A program made the position numbers and the translations under genes. A DNA stretch of 64,000 nt. Origin: Salinimonas chungwhensis DSM 16280. Its GTDB lineage: Bacteria; Pseudomonadota; Gammaproteobacteria; Enterobacterales; Alteromonadaceae. How positions within the stretch are numbered: the stretch's first letter is position 1; each line of letters begins with the position of its first letter. Positions 9,118 to 18,137 of this stretch are shown here, one piece after another. Location of the stretch: positions 124,001 through 188,000 of the forward strand of contig NZ_KB899378.1 in NCBI RefSeq assembly GCF_000378185.1, given 5' to 3'. The notes beneath the pieces were generated by a model. It did not search any database and had not been told where the DNA came from. It worked only from the letters and a program-made list of their open reading frames with translations.

Positions 9118-10355
9118 TTATACTGCTGGCATTTGATGCTTTCTGTGATTGTCTTTTTCCAACAACACCGCCGACAATATTAAACATGCGATGGCGATAC
9201 CGCTCATAATAAGATACACATACTGAAAAGAATATACGTCGTACAGTTCGCCAAAGACAGGCGCCATGGCCCCTGCTCCTAGCTGCATAACAAACATAAA
9301 GCTAATCAGATAAAGGGTTGAGGAGAGCTTACTGTCAAAATGCATATTGAGGTATTTAAATACTGAGACCATTAAAATAGGCAATTCCACTGCGTGCAGC
9401 AATTTGACTAACGATAAAAGCACTTCATCGTGCAGTACTGCAGAGCAAAAGATACGCAAAACCATAATCGCCCCGGCCAGTAACAACCCCGCTTTGACGC
9501 CTATTCGGTTAACAATCGTTGGCGCCACAAGAAAACCTGCGGCTTCCAGAAAGATTTGTAATAAATTGAGATATCCGTACATTTCATTGCCGGTTTTAAC
9601 CACAAACAGAGCAGCATAGAACACCGGAAACTGTTGGTCATAAACGGTATAGATTGTCGCAACGCCCAACACAAACAAGGCCAGAAAATAAAACTTAGGA
9701 AGCTTAAGTACGGTCACAATATCGCTAAGACGCGGCGTCGAGCTACCTGAGGGAGCGCTTTGTTCAGAGGTGTCTATTTTAACGATGAACAATATACTCA
9801 TCGGAATCATAGCGATGGCCGACGCTACCCAGAAAATCACTTCACCACCCATATTAATAAGCAGACCACCGAACAAGGCCGTGCTGGCCCAGCCCAACGA
9901 CCCCCATAACCTGACCCGCCCATATTCAAAATCGGAATAGCGAGAAAGGCGTTCGAGATAAGTTTCCACCACCCCGGCCATTGCCAGAAAAACCAGCGCG
10001 ATATAAATAGCACCAACCAGGATACCCAGATAAAAATTTGACTGAAACAGGGGCTCGTAAACAAATGAAAAAAATGGCCCACTAAGCAGCAAAAAACCCG
10101 CATTCGCCCAGATAAGATATTGTTAGGTATGAATTTTATCCTGAATAAAGCCGATCAAGGGTTGTAGTGAAATAGCGGCAATTGAATTGACAGAAAAAAT
10201 GATACCAATTTCTTTTCCATTCAGACCGACGGTCTGGCTCAACCAGATTGCATACATCGAAAAGACCAGTGCATAGCCACCAAAAAGGCTGAACAAATAA
10301 GCACTGCTTACCCAATAATTTCTTTTCCAGGTAGTGTCTTTTCAGTCATTGTCAT
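9118..10355 (-). pseudogene. LacY/CscB-type sugar:proton symporter, disrupted by a frameshift and a stop
   Basis: Read on the minus strand, the gene begins with an ATG directly after the regulator's TAA. After about 11 codons the frame is lost in an A-run (10323-10326). One extra A would restore KRNYWVSSAYLFSLFGGYALVF, the conserved start of oligosaccharide:H+ symporters. In the restored frame a TAA at 10123-10125 follows DKIHT. The 324-codon remainder (9118-10092) encodes the rest of a 12-segment permease similar to sucrose permease CscB. Two independent lesions make a sequencing error unlikely to explain everything. The protein would have been the inner-membrane step between the outer-membrane receptor and the cytoplasmic GH32 enzyme. 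The C-terminal open frame might be translated from an internal start, but it would lack the first membrane helices. Confidence 0.8.
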
Positions 10356-11564
10356 TTAACTACCTGTTTTGAAAAGTACTGATTTATCTGCCGCGAAGTG
10401 TGAATAGAAAGGTAAAATCGCCGCGCCGACCATCATGGCATCTTGGCCTAATAACCCCTCTACCAGTTCAGGCTTATAAATATCCCGTTCAAGAAGCTCA
10501 TCAACATAATCGCTGGTTTTAGAAATGATAGTTTTCATCAGCGCACCATCAAGATTGATATCCAGGATAACGGCGTTGTAATCCAGTAATACATTTGATC
10601 CCACCACAAGTTCGGCCAGTGCATGAGCACAATCATCGACCCAGTCATCCATGGCATACGCTCCGCTGTCAATGCCGCGCTGAAGCTGAGCCAGATTTTC
10701 AACTTCGTAACCTTTATCAACTAAATAATCGGTCAGGCTCATTAATGAAGCCCGGTTAAGCAATACCTCAAAAGTGCGCTGAGGCCTGGGTAGGTGTGTT
10801 GCGCGGGAGTGGGAAACCGGGTAAGAGGCTATCGCAGCACTATTGGCATTTACGCCCATTTCAACATTGCCGTTGAGAACGAGGCCGCCGCCGATGAAGC
10901 TGTCGATGTAAACATACAGATAGTTATTATACTTTTTACCGCGGCCAAAGAGCAGTTCAGCAGCCGCAGCAGACGTACAATCATTCCCAACCAGGACGGG
11001 AAGTTCGGTACAGGCCTGCAGGGCCTCCTGTATATCAAATTCTTTCCATTGCCGGGCGATACTATCAGGCATTTCGTGACCATCACTCCAGCCACCCAAT
11101 AGCCAGGGCATAGCAACGCCCAGCCCCTTAACCCGTGTTTGTTCGTCAGGTTGAACCATATTCATCAGATCGGTCAAATTGCTTTTCACAATATCGATGA
11201 CTTTCCCTGGCTCTGGGTAGCTATAAGCATCAACTACTTTACCAATTATATTGCCGGTAATATCCATCAGTACCATTTTGATTTCACGGCGGCCAACTTT
11301 CACACCGATGGAATAAGCGCCTTTGGGATTGAGCACATAAAGCTCAGAAGGACGGCCTTTACCGCTTATCCGTTTGCTCTCCATGAGCAACAAGCCTTGC
11401 TCTGCGAGCCCATCCACAATTCTGACAACCGCCTGTTTGGTTAAATTTGTCAGTTGAGCCAGCTCTGTTTTGGACAGCGGCCCATGCTTGCTCAGCATTG
11501 ATAAAATTAAACGCTCATTAAACCGGCGAACGCCAGAGGGATTCGAACCTGATTGCTGGCCCAT
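10356..11564 (-). CDS. ROK-family transcriptional regulator of the sucrose/fructoside locus
   Basis: This protein of 402 residues has an N-terminal winged helix-turn-helix (about residues 15-75; the recognition part reads LTKQAVVRIVDGLAEQGL) joined to a ROK sugar-kinase-like domain. The domain has a GLGVAMPW glycine motif, the NDxxxAAxAE catalytic-type segment, and FIGGGLVLNG. The usual ROK zinc motif (CxCGxxGC) is absent: the corresponding stretch has no cysteine cluster. It is therefore an NagC/Mlc/XylR-type regulator rather than an enzyme. Its TAA stop is followed immediately by the ATG of the permease remnant (TAAATG), which indicates translational coupling. It is divergent from the GH32 gene. 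The repeated AACAGTTTGT sites between the two genes and at the receptor promoter are its likely operators. The sugar ligand is unknown. Confidence 0.87.
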   Translation of the reverse strand: MGQQSGSNPSGVRRFNERLILSMLSKHGPLSKTELAQLTNLTKQAVVRIVDGLAEQGLLLMESKRISGKGRPSELYVLNPKGAYSIGVKVGRREIKMVLMDITGNIIGKVVDAYSYPEPGKVIDIVKSNLTDLMNMVQPDEQTRVKGLGVAMPWLLGGWSDGHEMPDSIARQWKEFDIQEALQACTELPVLVGNDCTSAAAAELLFGRGKKYNNYLYVYIDSFIGGGLVLNGNVEMGVNANSAAIASYPVSHSRATHLPRPQRTFEVLLNRASLMSLTDYLVDKGYEVENLAQLQRGIDSGAYAMDDWVDDCAHALAELVVGSNVLLDYNAVILDINLDGALMKTIISKTSDYVDELLERDIYKPELVEGLLGQDAMMVGAAILPFYSHFAADKSVLFKTGS

Positions 11565-11705
11565 AATGTGTCCTGATTAGAATTGATTTAGGCAATAAAA
11601 TACATGTTAGGTCACTGACCGGTATAGCATTTTTACTAAGTGGGCAGAAGTGACTGGCAAAACATGCTGCTACTGAACTGCTGACGTTCAAGGTTATACA
11701 AGGTA

Positions 11706-11745
11706 AACAGTTTGTCAATTATTTAATAACAGTTTGTGATTAAAT
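11706..11745 (+). promoter_or_regulatory. Tandem proposed ROK operators in the regulator/GH32 divergent region
   Basis: AACAGTTTGT occurs at 11706-11715 and again at 11728-11737, 22 bp apart, so both copies face the same side of the helix. The second copy extends to a 19-mer (11727-11745) identical to the reverse complement of 5954-5972 at the receptor promoter. The first copy diverges after AACAGTTTGT. The position between divergent genes would allow control of both the GH32 gene and the regulator itself. Confidence 0.65.
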
Positions 11746-11809
11746 TTGAATTTACCTGAGTGAAAAGCTACCATTATTTTACATTCAGCACCCTTTGAGG
11801 CTATCGACT

Positions 11810-13249
11810 ATGGCGGCAAAAAATCCAAAATTACATTACTTTCAATATGATAAATGGATGAATGACCCCAATGGTCTGATATTTCATAATGGCATTTATC
11901 ATTTGTACTATCAGTGTAATCCTAACTCGAAATACTGGGGTAATATTGGCTGGGGCCATGCCACCTCAGAGGATCTTATTACCTGGACAGAACAACCCCA
12001 TGCGCTGCCTGCCAAGCCCGGCGCAATGATATTTTCCGGCAGTATTGCGGCGCCCGACGATGCACATTCCAAAGGTAGCGAAAAAGCCAGTCTTTATGCG
12101 TTTTATACGGTCTGTGACTACGACCCGCAACGCTTACAAAGCGACAATGTTCTGGACATTCAAAATCAACGCCAGCACCTGGCCCTTTCAGATGATAATG
12201 GCATAACCTGGAACGAGTACAGGAATAACCCGCTTATCGACATTGGCAGCACGGAGTTTCGCGACCCGAAAGTTCAACAACTTGCTGACGGTGAATGGTT
12301 AATGCTGGTGGCGCGCTCGCTGGATCATAAAATTGATTTTTACTACTCAGAAGATCTGCTTAGCTGGACACTCACCAGCACATTTACCCAATGTCCTTTC
12401 CAAAAAGGTGCGTGGGAGTGCCCGGACCTGATTCTTCTGTGTCCGCAAGAAAATATTTGGTGCCTGATGTTGAGCGTGGATCGCGGGTTTGCGAATAACG
12501 GCTCAGGGGTCATTTACATGCTTGGCAACCTGGTTGATAAAGCATTTGTTATCAATACGGCTTATATGGGCGGCAATGCGTACGTAAGGCTCGATCACGG
12601 CCCTGATTTTTTTGCCCCTCAATCTTTTTTTCACAATGGCCAGTTATCCAAACCACTGATGCTGGGATGGCTGAACAGCTGGCTTTATGCCAAAGAAATG
12701 CCGGCGCAGTCACTACCCATGATGCAGTCTATGCCCCGGGAACTTGGCCTGGTGAAAGTTGATGACCAGTGTTACCTGCTTTCACAACATCCGGCGTTAA
12801 GCCAGGCGAAGGTGAGCGAATCATCCACGCAGACAGTGTCAGGTTTGTATTCACAACAAGCGCTGTTCAGTGAGATACCAGGAACATTTTTGTGGGAAGC
12901 CGAAATACACAACTTCGATCAGGGTCAGCTAAGTCTGAGCATTGTTGATGCTGAGCTATCACTTGTTACCATTGTTATCGACAGTGACGAGAAGACCATG
13001 CGCATTTCACGCCATACCGGTGATTTTTTCGAGGCAGCAAATACTGACTATGAGGCACCTTACCTTAGCCTTACCAGTATGATGGATATCAGTATTTTAG
13101 CGGACTGCCACAGCGTCGAAATATTCGTCAATCAGGGCACTACCGTTTTCTCGCTGCGTCTTTCCAGCGCCATGGACAATGTATCGCTTCTGGCTGAATC
13201 AACCGCTTCCAATTCAAAATTGCAAAGCACGCTGTCGCAGTTCAAGTAA
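11810..13249 (+). CDS. Glycoside hydrolase family 32 beta-fructofuranosidase (sucrose hydrolase)
   Basis: This 479-residue enzyme splits terminal beta-fructosyl bonds, as in sucrose or short fructans. All three GH32 catalytic residues are visible: the nucleophile Asp19 in WMNDPNG, the transition-state stabiliser Asp152 in FRDPKV, and the acid/base Glu203 in WECPD. A five-bladed propeller (about 10-330) is followed by a C-terminal beta-sandwich with the family's VEIFVNQG sequence. There is no signal peptide, so it acts in the cytoplasm and requires an inner-membrane sugar transporter, yet the only one nearby is broken. The ATG at 11810 follows GAGG (11797-11800) by 9 nt; the frame also opens at a TTG 15 bp earlier, inside the ribosome site. 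Sucrose versus fructan preference cannot be decided from sequence. Confidence 0.92.
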   Translation: MAAKNPKLHYFQYDKWMNDPNGLIFHNGIYHLYYQCNPNSKYWGNIGWGHATSEDLITWTEQPHALPAKPGAMIFSGSIAAPDDAHSKGSEKASLYAFYTVCDYDPQRLQSDNVLDIQNQRQHLALSDDNGITWNEYRNNPLIDIGSTEFRDPKVQQLADGEWLMLVARSLDHKIDFYYSEDLLSWTLTSTFTQCPFQKGAWECPDLILLCPQENIWCLMLSVDRGFANNGSGVIYMLGNLVDKAFVINTAYMGGNAYVRLDHGPDFFAPQSFFHNGQLSKPLMLGWLNSWLYAKEMPAQSLPMMQSMPRELGLVKVDDQCYLLSQHPALSQAKVSESSTQTVSGLYSQQALFSEIPGTFLWEAEIHNFDQGQLSLSIVDAELSLVTIVIDSDEKTMRISRHTGDFFEAANTDYEAPYLSLTSMMDISILADCHSVEIFVNQGTTVFSLRLSSAMDNVSLLAESTASNSKLQSTLSQFK

Positions 13250-13303
13250 TCCAGGATGTTGCTTTTTTAAGCCACTGCAATGGCTTAAACAGCTCTCTAC
13301 CGC

Positions 13304-13335
13304 AACCGGAACGCTCTCTTTTGAGCGCTCTGGTT
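13304..13335. repeat. Inverted repeat between the GH32 and DsrE-like genes
   Basis: ACCGGAACGCTC (13305-13316) faces GAGCGCTCTGGT (13323-13334) with a 6-nt loop, one mismatch and one G-T pair. A second perfect 8-bp inverted repeat lies at 13267-13288. Neither is followed by a T-run, so they may stabilise the GH32 transcript end rather than terminate. Confidence 0.4.
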
Positions 13336-13458
13336 GAATCTTCCATTATCCACGCCCTGTTTGTATTCCCATCAAAAATTTGTTTGCTTACTTTTTACTG
13401 AACCTCAGCGCCATTGGCATAGTATCTTTTTAGACTTGTTTATTTTCAGGGAACAACA

Positions 13459-13992
13459 ATGCGCAAGTTTTCATATATTTCTACCACTGCTTTGTTATTT
13501 ATGGTGGCAATTCCGGTATTTGCTGCTTTCTCGACGGGTCCTGTATTTGAAAAATACGGTAGAAAAACACTGATAGAAGGCGTTTCTCTGGATAACTCTG
13601 CGCAATTTAACGTGGCTTTCGATGTCGCTTCAAAGAGCGCAGAAGATAAGATAAACCGCAATTTCGACAGTGTCGCCCGTTTCATGAACATGCATGTAGC
13701 CAGCGGAGTAGCGCAGAAGAACATCAAGCTGGCCATAGTCGTTCACGGGAGCGCGACATTGGACTTACTGACGAACAAAACTTACCAGACAAAGCATAAT
13801 GCGCCGAATCCAAATATCGCTATCGTTAACGCATTACTGGATGAAGGTGTGAAGATTATTGTGTGCGGACAGTCAATGAGCGCTCATGATCTAAGCCCCG
13901 ATCAGTTTGTAGATGGGGTAGAAGTAAGTCTGTCGGCCATGACGGCCCATGCTCAGCTCCAGCAGCAAGGATATACACTCAATCCTTTTTAG
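13459..13992 (+). CDS. DsrE/DsrF-like periplasmic protein
   Basis: This 177-residue protein has a signal peptide (about 1-22, ending PVFAA), so it is probably periplasmic. The mature part fits the DsrE/DsrF sulfur-relay-like fold: an IKLAIVVHGSAT strand-turn, then ALLDEGVKIIVCGQSM with a single conserved cysteine in the CGQS motif, and an acidic helix towards the C-terminus. Cytoplasmic members carry sulfur on this cysteine; the role of exported members is not established. It stands alone between the sucrose locus and betT, in the same direction, with long gaps on both sides. The family assignment is moderately secure; no reaction should be inferred. Confidence 0.72.
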   Translation: MRKFSYISTTALLFMVAIPVFAAFSTGPVFEKYGRKTLIEGVSLDNSAQFNVAFDVASKSAEDKINRNFDSVARFMNMHVASGVAQKNIKLAIVVHGSATLDLLTNKTYQTKHNAPNPNIAIVNALLDEGVKIIVCGQSMSAHDLSPDQFVDGVEVSLSAMTAHAQLQQQGYTLNPF

Positions 13993-14365
13993 TGAATAAC
14001 CTGCTGCATGATTAGCATGTCGAAGGTTTATCTGCATAGCTGTTAACAAATAAAGCATGATCGAAAGGCTCATATAGTGCTTATAACAATATGTTATGGC
14101 CTGAAATTATTCTAATAAGGACGCTTTACTCAGTGCTCACTGGCAGTTCAGCCGATAGAGGCAAATTTGCAGTACGCCTTACCCGAAAACTTACCGTCAT
14201 TGGTGCGTAAATTGTTCCGACCAGATGAGGCTAACAATGCCATAGAGAACCATGTTCAAGGCACTGGCTCAGGCATTGGATAACATAGGAACGCTACTAT
14301 TACATAGCGCAGAACTTCAGCATAATCAGTGATGCTCTGGCATCTGTTTACAAGAGGAACACGCA
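13993..14365. other. Intergenic stretch without recognisable content
   Basis: About 370 bp between the DsrE-like gene and betT. No open frame with family resemblance, no clear hairpin with a T-run and no recognisable operator was seen. The betT promoter must lie here, but no box stands out. Confidence 0.5.
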
Positions 14366-16417
14366 ATGTCGCAGGGTAATAATAAAGATAATGACGCGGA
14401 GTCTGAAGATAAGGTCCGCGTCAATAAAATTCCCTTCTTCGGTTCAGTCATCGGCATTATCGCATTTGCTTTGTGGGCCATTGCGTCTACGGATTCAGCA
14501 AGTGCAATAATTGGTAAAGCACTGACCTGGATTTCATCAACCTTTGGCTGGTTTTATTTTCTGGCAATATTTGTATATTTGGTTTTTGTTATTCTCATCG
14601 CTGTGTCTCCCTGGGGTAAAATCCGCCTTGGCCAGGAGCACACCCGCCCCGAGTTTAATGTAATAACATGGGCAGCCATGCTATTCGCAGCTGGCATCGG
14701 TATCGATCTTATCTTTTTCTGTATTGTTGAACCTGTTACCCAGTTCATGACGCCGCCTGTGGATGTCGGCGCGGACGGTGATGCTGCTCGTAATGCGATT
14801 CAGCTTACCCTGTTTCACTGGGGCCTCTCCGGTTGGGGTGTTTACACATTAGTCGGTATGTCATTGGCTTTTTTCAGTTATCGCCATGGTCTGCCACTGT
14901 CAATTCGGTCCTCTTTGTACCCTATTTTCGGCAAACGGATTTACGGTGGTATCGGTCACACTGTAGATATTGCTGCTGTGCTGGGGACAGTTTTTGGTAT
15001 AGCCACCAGCCTTGGGATTGGGCTAATACAGCTAAATTATGGGCTTAATCATGTGTTCGGTATACCTGAAGGGCTGACCACACAAGTTGTGTTGGCGTTG
15101 GTGGTCATCATATTTGCTGCAATTTCGGCAGTCACGGGTGTAGAAAAAGGCATCCGACGGCTGTCTGAATTTAATATGCTGATGGCACTACTACTGATGC
15201 TGTTTGTATTGTTTGTGGGTGACACGCGGTTTTTACTTAACGCACTGGTACTTAACATTGGTGATTATGTTACCAGCTTTGTCGGCATGTCCTTTAATAC
15301 TTACGCCTTTGACCAGCCTACCGAATGGCTCAACGCCTGGACCCTGTTCTTCTGGGCCTGGTGGATTGCCTGGGGTCCGTTTGTGGGAATGTTCCTTGCC
15401 CGTATCTCCCGTGGCCGTACCATCGCCGAATTTGTTGCAGGAACACTCTTGCTGCCACTATCGTTCATGATTGTCTGGATGTCGGTCATGGGCAACAGTG
15501 CCATCGACATGGTGATGTCCGGAGCACAGGAATTTGGTCAACAGGCCATTGATAGTCCCGGGTCAGCCATTTATATGTTCCTTGAGCGCATTCCGTGGGC
15601 CGGCCTGACTACGGTACTGGTCAGCATACTGGCGTTTGTATTTTTTATTACCTCTGGAGATTCCGGTTCGCTGGTATTGTCCAACCTAACTTCGGTACTA
15701 AAAGACCCTTACTCTGACGCACCTGCCTGGATGCGGATTATGTGGGCTGCCATTATTGGTTTGTTGACTATCGCGCTGTTACTGGCAGATGGACTGACCG
15801 CCCTTCAAAGTGCGGTGGTAGTTACTGGCCTGCCCTTTGCAATAGTCTTATGTCTTATGATGGTGGGGCTGTTTAAGGCATTGCGGGTAGAAGGGCTCAA
15901 ACAGCAAACCGCCGATGCTACCCTGCCCAACGTGAGTCGTGCCGGGGAGTCGGGTCAAAACTGGACGCAACGGTTACAGCGTTTCATCAGCTTCCCGAAT
16001 CAGCAGCAGTGCCGGGAGTTTCTTGAAGACGTAGCAAAACCGGCGATGGAAGAGGTGAAGAAAGCGCTCCAGGAGCGGGATTTGGATGTCAACATTATTC
16101 ATTCGCAAGAAAAGGATAACGAGTCTGTCTCATTACGGGTAGATTTGCACAGTGCACAGGACTTCTATTATGAGTTACGTCCAAGCCAGTATTCTATGCC
16201 GTCATTCGCCACTCGTTCAGCCAAAAGCGGGTCGACCTACTACAGAGTAGAACCCTTACTTGCGGAAGGCGGACAGGGATATGATCTGATGGGCTACAAT
16301 AAAGGTCAGGTCATTGAAGACATGCTGAACCAGTTCGAGCGGCACATGCACTTTTTGCACGCACAGCGGGTTCAGCCCGGCGCTGACACAAATTTGTTTA
16401 AGCCAGGCAATAAGTAG
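14366..16417 (+). CDS. betT: BCCT-family choline transporter BetT
   Basis: This inner-membrane transporter of 683 residues has the 12 helices of the betaine/choline/carnitine family and a long C-terminal cytoplasmic domain (about 515-683). Long-tailed members such as E. coli BetT (677 residues) share this plan. Diagnostic sequences are AAGIGIDLIFFCIVEP in the region that forms the sodium/substrate site in relatives, and the signature stretch FFWAWWIAWGPFVGMFLARI. Its likely role is import of choline, or a related trimethylammonium compound, for osmoprotection or catabolism. No betA, betB or betI genes are in the window. AAGAGG upstream of the ATG serves as ribosome site, and a strong terminator follows. 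Substrate is by family inference. Confidence 0.85.
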   Translation: MSQGNNKDNDAESEDKVRVNKIPFFGSVIGIIAFALWAIASTDSASAIIGKALTWISSTFGWFYFLAIFVYLVFVILIAVSPWGKIRLGQEHTRPEFNVITWAAMLFAAGIGIDLIFFCIVEPVTQFMTPPVDVGADGDAARNAIQLTLFHWGLSGWGVYTLVGMSLAFFSYRHGLPLSIRSSLYPIFGKRIYGGIGHTVDIAAVLGTVFGIATSLGIGLIQLNYGLNHVFGIPEGLTTQVVLALVVIIFAAISAVTGVEKGIRRLSEFNMLMALLLMLFVLFVGDTRFLLNALVLNIGDYVTSFVGMSFNTYAFDQPTEWLNAWTLFFWAWWIAWGPFVGMFLARISRGRTIAEFVAGTLLLPLSFMIVWMSVMGNSAIDMVMSGAQEFGQQAIDSPGSAIYMFLERIPWAGLTTVLVSILAFVFFITSGDSGSLVLSNLTSVLKDPYSDAPAWMRIMWAAIIGLLTIALLLADGLTALQSAVVVTGLPFAIVLCLMMVGLFKALRVEGLKQQTADATLPNVSRAGESGQNWTQRLQRFISFPNQQQCREFLEDVAKPAMEEVKKALQERDLDVNIIHSQEKDNESVSLRVDLHSAQDFYYELRPSQYSMPSFATRSAKSGSTYYRVEPLLAEGGQGYDLMGYNKGQVIEDMLNQFERHMHFLHAQRVQPGADTNLFKPGNK

Positions 16418-16437
16418 TCAGTTAAGCGTGTCATGTT

Positions 16438-16473
16438 AAGCAGATAAAGGCCTATGCCTTTATCTGCTTTTTA
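16438..16473 (+). terminator. Terminator after betT
   Basis: GCAGATAAAGGC (16440-16451) and GCCTTTATCTGC (16456-16467) form a perfect 12-bp stem with a CTAT loop, followed by TTTTTATTATTT. Confidence 0.93.
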
Positions 16474-16524
16474 TTATTTATCATTTCGGCTGTGGGACAA
16501 ATCGCCATAACAGGAGCGCAATGC

Positions 16525-16749
16525 ATGAGTAAAGCATATCAAACTAACAGCAAGGTTGAATGGCAGTGGGGGAATGGCAAAGGCCAGGGGAAAGTGCGTG
16601 AAGTCTTCTGGGAGGACGTGACCCGCACCTTGCAGGGCGAAGAAGTCACCCGTAAACCGGATAACGATAACCCTGCTTATCTGATTGAGCAGGATGATGG
16701 CGATAAAGTGCTAAAGCTGCACAGTGAACTATCTAAAGCCAGAGACTAA
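16525..16749 (+). CDS. DUF2945 / HVA1 TUDOR-domain small protein
   Basis: A 74-residue, hydrophilic, probably cytoplasmic protein. The sequence VEWQWGNGKGQGKVREVF followed by a basic/acidic stretch and a C-terminal VLKLHSELSKA matches the small DUF2945 (hypervirulence-associated TUDOR domain) family, widespread in proteobacteria and fungi and without a proven role. The ATG at 16525 follows AGGAG (16512-16516 region) at normal spacing; the longer open frame from 16492 is not supported, and an overlapping ATG at 16521 is out of frame and stops after three codons. The gene has its own terminator and stands alone between betT and the convergent lysC. Confidence 0.8.
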   Translation: MSKAYQTNSKVEWQWGNGKGQGKVREVFWEDVTRTLQGEEVTRKPDNDNPAYLIEQDDGDKVLKLHSELSKARD

Positions 16750-16753
16750 AAAT

Positions 16754-16779
16754 CAGGGCTCTGTGGCCCTGCTTTTTAT
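16754..16779. terminator. Bidirectional terminator between the DUF2945 gene and lysC
   Basis: CAGGGC (16754-16759) and GCCCTG (16766-16771) pair over a 6-nt loop; TTTTT follows on the plus strand and TTTTTAG on the minus strand. It overlaps the last codon of lysC. Confidence 0.8.
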
Positions 16780-18137
16780 TCAAACAATGACTTATGAAGC
16801 CCCTGCACAATTTCCGTGCTGTCGCTTTCGTTTACCAAAAATGACATATTATGCGGGTTCGCCCCAAAACAAATCATTCTAAGATTGTAGTCCGCTACCG
16901 CAGCGAAAATCTTGCTTGAGACTCCTTTGGCACTTTGCATATGATTGCCCACCACGGTCACCAGATCAAAGCCACTTTCTACTTTTACATCACAGATTGT
17001 TTCCAGCTCGGCAATAGTTTCTTTATTTAAACGCTGGGCGACTGAATTTGCCGGGTTATCTAAGGTAAAAGATACTGAAATTTCTGATGTGGTTACCAGG
17101 TCAACACTAAGCCGGTGTTTAGCAATAATTCCAAAGACCTGTTGCAAAAAGCCCTGCGCATACATCATTTGCGGCGTCTTAACAGTAACCATGACCTGTT
17201 CTTTGCGCCGGGTGATGGCACGATAAGACGGTTCATGCTCACAGTTACGCATGATCCAGGTGCCCCCTTTTTCCGGTTCTTTGCTGGAGCCCACAAACAC
17301 TTTGATATCTTGCCTTAAAGCAGGTTCCATTGTAGCCGGATGCAACACTTTAGCCCCGAACGTTGCCATTTCTGCTGCCTCTTCGAAGCTCAGCTCGGGC
17401 AGTGGGTGGGCATTTGGCGCTATCCGCGGATCAGTCGTGTACACGCCAGTGACGTCAGTCCAGATTTCACAGACCTGCGCGCGTAGTGCTTCGGCCAGCA
17501 GTGCTGCTGTAAAGTCGGATCCACCGCGGCCCAGGGTAGTCGTTCGTCCTTGCTCATCAGCACCGACGAAGCCCTGGGTGATGACCATAGAATGCTCAAT
17601 TTCCGGCCGCAATAGTGAACCGGCTAACTCTTCAATTTTTTCAATCTGAGGCGTTGCCTCTCCAAATTCACTGTCTGTGCGCAAAACTTTGCGAACATCA
17701 AAGTTAATCACATGCTCATGCTGCTCGCCAACCACAGCGCTAAATAGCAATGATGACATCCGTTCGCCCATGGATAGTAACTGATCTTTTAAATCATCAC
17801 GGTGGACAACTTCCTCATGCAGTGCAAGGTCGCGCATTTCTGCCAGTAAATCATCCAATTTTGCCTTTACCGTTTCCGGATGCGTTAACTGGGTAAGTAT
17901 CGCGTTTTCAATATCCTCAACCGCCTGACAGACTTCCAGCGTCTGCTGCTGTGTCATTGGTGTATGGGCCAGGCTCACAAGGTGATTAGTAACGCCAGCA
18001 GATGCGCTGACCACGACGATGCGTGTGGCCTCATTGGCCAGTACAATCCGGGCACACTTTTGCATGGCCTCGTAAGTAGCCACACTGGTACCGCCAAATT
18101 TTGCGATAGTTAATGCTTGAGTCACGCTTGTCTCCAT
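16776..18137 (-). CDS. lysC: Aspartokinase (LysC-type, aspartokinase III-like)
   Basis: This 453-residue cytoplasmic enzyme phosphorylates L-aspartate, the first step towards lysine, threonine and methionine. The kinase domain has KFGGTSVA, VVVSASAGVTN and the TLGRGGSDFTAALLAEAL segment; two ACT regions occupy about 310-453. Length and sequence resemble monofunctional lysine-sensitive E. coli LysC (449) rather than the ThrA/MetL fusions. The ATG at 18137 follows the DUF192 stop codon directly (TAAATG) with AGGA nearby; a GTG at 18125, preceded by GGAG at 6-nt spacing, is an equally good start and would shorten the protein by 4 residues. No lysine riboswitch was found in the short upstream region. 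Regulation by lysine is inferred from family. Confidence 0.92.
   Translation of the reverse strand: METSVTQALTIAKFGGTSVATYEAMQKCARIVLANEATRIVVVSASAGVTNHLVSLAHTPMTQQQTLEVCQAVEDIENAILTQLTHPETVKAKLDDLLAEMRDLALHEEVVHRDDLKDQLLSMGERMSSLLFSAVVGEQHEHVINFDVRKVLRTDSEFGEATPQIEKIEELAGSLLRPEIEHSMVITQGFVGADEQGRTTTLGRGGSDFTAALLAEALRAQVCEIWTDVTGVYTTDPRIAPNAHPLPELSFEEAAEMATFGAKVLHPATMEPALRQDIKVFVGSSKEPEKGGTWIMRNCEHEPSYRAITRRKEQVMVTVKTPQMMYAQGFLQQVFGIIAKHRLSVDLVTTSEISVSFTLDNPANSVAQRLNKETIAELETICDVKVESGFDLVTVVGNHMQSAKGVSSKIFAAVADYNLRMICFGANPHNMSFLVNESDSTEIVQGLHKSLFE

Noticed and set aside
9118-10092. The 324-codon frame as an intact, separate permease gene
   Set aside because: It starts in the middle of a membrane helix; the missing N-terminal helices are readable upstream after allowing one frameshift and one stop, so it is a remnant of a longer gene.
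10794-11444. Open frames of about 100 codons antisense to the ROK regulator
   Set aside because: They are shadows of the coding frame with no ribosome site or family resemblance.
13267-13288. Perfect 8-bp inverted repeat after the GH32 gene as a terminator
   Set aside because: The T-run precedes the repeat on the plus strand instead of following it, and the minus strand has no T-run in the right place either.
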